Shown piece after piece: positions 61,516 through 64,000 of a stretch of 64,000 nt of DNA. The stretch comes from Tetragonia tetragonoides. Its lineage: Eukaryota; Streptophyta; Magnoliopsida; Caryophyllales; Aizoaceae. The notes beneath the pieces are model-generated. The model did not search any database and had not been told where the DNA came from. It saw only the letters and a list, made by a program, of their open reading frames with translations. The number at the start of each line of letters is the position of its first letter. The stretch's first letter is position 1. The stretch spans positions 40,831,001 through 40,895,000 of the forward strand of contig CM076144.1 of NCBI GenBank assembly GCA_038025085.1, written 5' to 3'. The position numbers and the translations under genes are program-made.

Positions 61516-63656
61516 TCAGTGGAGCATACGATTGCTTCGCTTGTAGAAGATACCAAGTCCGTATGTTGCACGTGATATGTCAACTAGAAGGCGAAATTGT
61601 AAGAAGATATACACAGTCACTGGCAAACTTGCCGATATACACACTAATTGAAGCATCCATGGTTTCTTCCCACCAAACACAAGGTAAAAAGCAGCAGCAG
61701 AAGCAACCATTAACGATGTGATGGAGATGAAGAGAGAGCTAAGACCAATAACCAACCTCTTCGGTAGAGACCGTAGAAAATCAGCTTCTGAATACCGTGA
61801 AGTGAGGATGGACAAAAACATTAAGATTGAGGTCACCGATGAGAACAATGAGATTCTGTCAAAAATCCCAAAAACAGCAAAGGCTCTTTGTTGATGTTGC
61901 TGCTTCTGGATAAATAAAGGGACACAATTATCTTGGTCATTACCACCTGGTACTGATATGGCCGCAGTAAACACTACTGTGGCGATGAGTGTGGCTACGA
62001 CCGTACAAGAAGTTGCTGTTTCTTTCATCCATTGCTCTCCTTTAACTAAGTTTTCATGTGTCTTACTGAAAAGAAATGATGGGGTTTTCCCTTTTGCATT
62101 TTTGCACACTTTGTAGGCAGGCTGCACAATATTTTTCACTTCCTATATGCACATATATAGGTAATTAGTTAAGTGTTACTCCAGTAAACAACTCATGAAT
62201 TTCATCGCTTTTCTACGTGTGGATGCATTCATGTGCATGATTGATCTTGTTCAAGAAAAGCAAAGGTTGAACTGTACTGAATTTTAATAGAAATAACAAG
62301 TATAATACCTTAAACCATTGCAACTCTCGTTGCATTTGTAAAGCTGCACCTGGGACAAGATTGAGGCGGTCCAGAGGTGGTAGTTCCCCAGCCAAGTGCA
62401 ATATGTTATTCCCCTGTGTATCAATGTACCTTGTAACCAAATATTTATAGTTACTCATTTGATATATGAGGTTGAAAACATTCTCTCGTCGATACATGAC
62501 TGCTAATTGGAATATATTACGGTTTTCCTCATCAGAAGATCAAATTGCAGAAGGAAACACCTCAACAATCTACTCTATGATCTCATGGATTCCTAGCTTT
62601 GCAGAAAGGTGAAGCGGATGTTGAAACATTAAAATGGCCTTTGCATCATCCAACTCTGCGATTTCCCGGCACAAGCATTTGACCAGTTCAAGTGCATAGT
62701 AATGCCTCTGTTTTGCTGATTTGACGCCCTTCAAGTAAGCAACTGAATGAAAAGGTTAAAATTTTCATGCACACAACCAAAGCATTTTGCTATTCTATGC
62801 AACAATAAAACTCAGATACTCAACTACGGTCTACCAATGACTTTGATCTAAGTTTTTACAAAACTAATGTAAATCATGGACAACAATGCCCTAATGCCAC
62901 AACAACAATGCAATCCCAGAATTTTAAAACTACTGAAATTAAACTAATACCCTACCATCTGAATGTCGATTTCGTAACTTCAACTTTCAGCCACAGTTCA
63001 ACTTCTTAGAAGTTGGATGTGGAGGAAGAGAGGGTGGCAGCAGAGGGGTGTGAGAGGTGAAAGTTGAAGTAGCTAGAAGTTAGGCCAAAAGGATGCATTC
63101 ATGTGCATGTTTGAGATAAGTAAGCCTACTCCAACTCCAGACATTCACAGCATCCAGGATGCTTAACAAGAAACAATCCTGCTCCACACATTCAAAACAT
63201 TGAAGTATGTTTGATACCATGGCATACAACTATACAAGCACTACCATAAAGTATATAAGTAACATTACCATATGAAAGGTCTTTTTTATCCTTCGACAAC
63301 CACATCAAACTTCATAACAGAAAATTGGATCATGAGTGTCAGTAGGGGATGGACATAAGACTGTAGTACTGTAAAGCAAAAAAAAAATCGAGGTGGATCC
63401 CGTCTAAAACTGAGTCATGGAGGGTCGAGATGCAAGCAAGCAGCTTTGTCTGAGACAACCAAAAAAAGAAACAGAAAACTAGTGATGAGGCAGTGGAACT
63501 TACGAGGACAGAACAAAGAATCCCAAAAATTTAGATGGTGATGTCCACTTGGAAACGCATTGGGCATCGCAGCTAGCACACTTAAAGGGGAGCCTAAATC
63601 ACTTTGCTCCATGGTGGCCAGGTCAGGGTACCGTTCAACTAAATCAACAGCAATAT
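61516..63656 (-). pseudogene. Ankyrin-repeat/PGG-domain protein, copy C, with two nonsense codons; 5' part off the window
   Basis: Exon 5 is 61516-62142 (208 codons, PGG domain complete, VPGGNDQDN), exon 4 62309-62742 and exon 3 63504-63656. They have the same lengths and phases as copy B apart from one codon less in exon 5. Exon 4 carries TAG at 62570-62572 (HEIIE*IVE, Glu in B) and TGA at 62540-62542 (PSAI*SSDE, Trp in B). Exons 1-2 should lie beyond 64000, so 63657-64000 is intron. The PGG half is still an open frame, but a normal full-length protein cannot be made. Read errors could mimic single stops, but two in one exon argue for real decay. Confidence 0.88.
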
Positions 63657-64000
63657 CTGTTCAAATAATTTAGGATAGGAGCAAAGAGATAAATGAAGTC
63701 AGTTATCTCAAGGTAAGTACGATAAAATGGCTAAACAACTTGCAATATACATACATTTGTTGTCCTACACAATCCTTCCACCTTAATTTCTGAGTCAGGA
63801 TAAAGAAAAAAGGGAATCATATGTGAAGTATGCTAACAATGATACCCTCATATAAAGACACTATTTATCATCAGCTACCAAGCACCTGATTAAGAAAACT
63901 GAAATATGAAACAGAGCATACATGAAACTAGAAAAGATTGATTGCTTGTTAAAACTAGATATATTAATGCATAAAATTTAATGCACGCAATAATAGTAAA

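Noticed and set aside
1..64000. CRISPR arrays, operons, ribosome-binding sites, replication origins
   Set aside because: The window is plant nuclear DNA; the regular repeats present are microsatellites and MITE arms, and no bacterial or organelle features were seen.

Overview
The window is nuclear DNA of a flowering plant. The genes have many short GT-AG introns, AT-rich introns and intergenic DNA, plant-specific families (root UV-B sensitive protein, ACD6-like ankyrin/PGG protein, CC-NBS-LRR) and a dense load of plant-type transposons: Copia LTR elements, hAT MITEs and a Stowaway MITE. It looks like a eudicot or another non-grass angiosperm. I cannot name the species from sequence alone.

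Three genes appear intact. (1) A cytosolic 2,3-bisphosphoglycerate-independent phosphoglycerate mutase lies on + (6244-12996; 9 coding exons join to 559 codons). (2) A RUS3-like DUF647 protein lies on - (28697-35530; 14 exons join to 440 codons, with one GC-AG intron). (3) An ankyrin-repeat/PGG-domain membrane protein lies on - (53585-57999; 5 exons join to 598 codons).

Around them is a graveyard of defence-type genes. Two further copies of the ankyrin/PGG gene flank the intact one in the same orientation. Copy A (13616-17777) carries a hAT transposon remnant inside an exon, a nonsense codon and a frameshift. Copy C (61516 to beyond the right edge) carries two nonsense codons. Two CC-NBS-LRR genes on + (18377-22448 and 25269-27943) are both decayed. 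The second has a 550-bp hAT MITE in its LRR exon, and removing it restores the reading frame at that site.

Layout, left to right: 1-5.8 kb, AT-rich intergenic DNA with two hAT MITEs; 5.8-13.3 kb, phosphoglycerate mutase; 13.6-17.8 kb, ankyrin copy A; 18.4-28 kb, the two NBS-LRR pseudogenes with three more hAT MITEs; 28.7-35.5 kb, RUS3 with a hAT MITE and a SINE-like fragment in one intron; 36-53 kb, a transposon-rich block in the wreck of a kelch-repeat gene; 53.6-64 kb, ankyrin copies B and C.

The 38.9-52.5 kb block is the most striking part. A Copia element (38885-47932) split the kelch gene. Its 3' LTR was split by a solo LTR (44492-47912), which was itself split by a second solo LTR (46590-47799) with a perfect 5-bp target duplication. 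Downstream, 49333-52548 is one insertion made of three LTRs separated by two internal regions of about 210 bp, with a perfect 5-bp duplication only at the outer ends. Six hAT-type MITEs across the window share a plan: 8-bp target duplications, short terminal inverted repeats, and ends packed with iterations of a short motif that differs in each element.
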